A stretch of 47,809 bases of DNA from positions 68,865,249 through 68,913,057 of the forward strand of contig NC_088295.1 in assembly GCF_032854445.1 (NCBI RefSeq). The letters are read 5' to 3'. Source of the stretch: Liolophura sinensis. Lineage: Eukaryota > Mollusca > Polyplacophora > Chitonida > Chitonidae. Positions 47,285 through 47,809 of this stretch are shown piece by piece (within the stretch, counting starts at the first letter, position 1; each line of letters begins with the position of its first letter). Made by a program: the position numbers and the translations under genes. Under the pieces are notes generated by a model. It saw nothing but the letters and a program-made list of their open reading frames with translations. It was not told the origin of the DNA and made no database searches.

Positions 47285-47809
47285 GGAAAAATGTATTCAA
47301 CCACGCACAGCTTTGCAGTGCGAGCTATTATGGTTGACGCAGTCTTTCATTGTTATTATTTCACTTTTCAAGAAGTGAATGCAGGATATTTTTACATTTT
47401 TGTTGAATAATCTCCGTAGCGTGAATACCCTTTGTACTCTGCTGGTTTGACATGCATGGTCGACAGCAGGTCATTCAAGTTGAATATAATATTATAGGCC
47501 TGTGACTGGAAACGGCAATCTCATCCAGATTGTGGTCTACCCATATTCGTAACCGCCGGCTTGAATTAAAATCACATACCTACAAAACCTCAATCGTGCA
47601 GTTCTAGTTCCGGCATGTAGCCTCAAGGCACTTTCGCATATGCATGGTCGATAAATTAATGATGATATTGTAAAGGTACATCTCACGATAATTTCTACTA
47701 AATACGCACCATCAGATATATGTGCCTGTAGGTCTTCTTAAGATAGATGCCGGTTTCAATTAATTTCACAATACATATATATTAAACAAACTGTAACTAC
47801 CATTAGTCT

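Larger units (their letters stand above)
44590..47809. other. AT-rich right end, no gene recognised
   Basis: It contains a CpG-richer patch at about 44.62-44.85 kb, a hairpin at 45148-45187 and a run of 24 T at 47261-47284. A 74-codon ORF at 45939-46163 shows nothing recognisable. Confidence 0.55.

Overview
The window is animal nuclear DNA: AT-rich, with introns, SINEs, non-LTR retrotransposon debris and many tandem arrays. The SINE bodies and their shared 3' tail (…acggcgtaaaacaccaatc…) are of a type I know from molluscs, and the retrotransposon 3' end with (TCAC)n also fits. A lophotrochozoan, most likely a mollusc, is the best guess; the species cannot be named from this sequence.

The one gene I can identify is lin-28, on the minus strand and running off the left edge. 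Two exons together encode a complete cold-shock domain: 15057-15160 (ending in the RNP2 motif VFVHQ) and 263-435 (starting SVIH and containing GFRSL, EEVEFEY and GPGGSECKGS). Both have consensus splice sites and matching phase, and a 14.6-kb intron separates them. The exons for the CCHC zinc knuckles would lie beyond base 1. A short first coding exon is proposed at 17568-17601 in a GC/CpG-richer stretch (about 17.3-19.9 kb) that probably holds the promoter.

Layout from left to right. 1-17.6 kb: lin-28. Its big intron carries two microsatellites, a G-run and a pair of sister minisatellites (about 50-bp units at 10.7-11.4 kb, 39-bp units at 11.4-12.15 kb). 17.6-23 kb: lin-28 upstream DNA with a G-quadruplex motif and a small zinc-finger-like ORF. 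23.1-27.1 kb: SINE-rich, telomere-like DNA. This includes an inverted SINE pair, a 25-bp CCCTAA-containing minisatellite with a 125-bp higher-order duplication, and three same-strand SINEs. 27.1-35.3 kb: mostly featureless, with a candidate promoter near 28.9 kb, a second copy of an unnamed 0.35-kb repeat, a 213-bp (TA)n tract and more SINE pieces. 35.3-43.7 kb: a repeat hotspot. About 3.8 kb of 21-bp minisatellite (roughly 180 units, with 42-bp and about 170-bp higher-order structure) is split by a 1.43-kb 5'-truncated non-LTR element with a 15-bp target duplication. Copies of one block flank the array, and two smaller tandem repeats follow. 43.7-47.8 kb: AT-rich DNA with no gene I can support.

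Nearly all long ORFs in the window are products of repeats whose unit is a multiple of three (21, 39, 42 bp, TA) or of SINEs and the retrotransposon. No RNA gene, CRISPR array or complete second protein-coding gene was seen.
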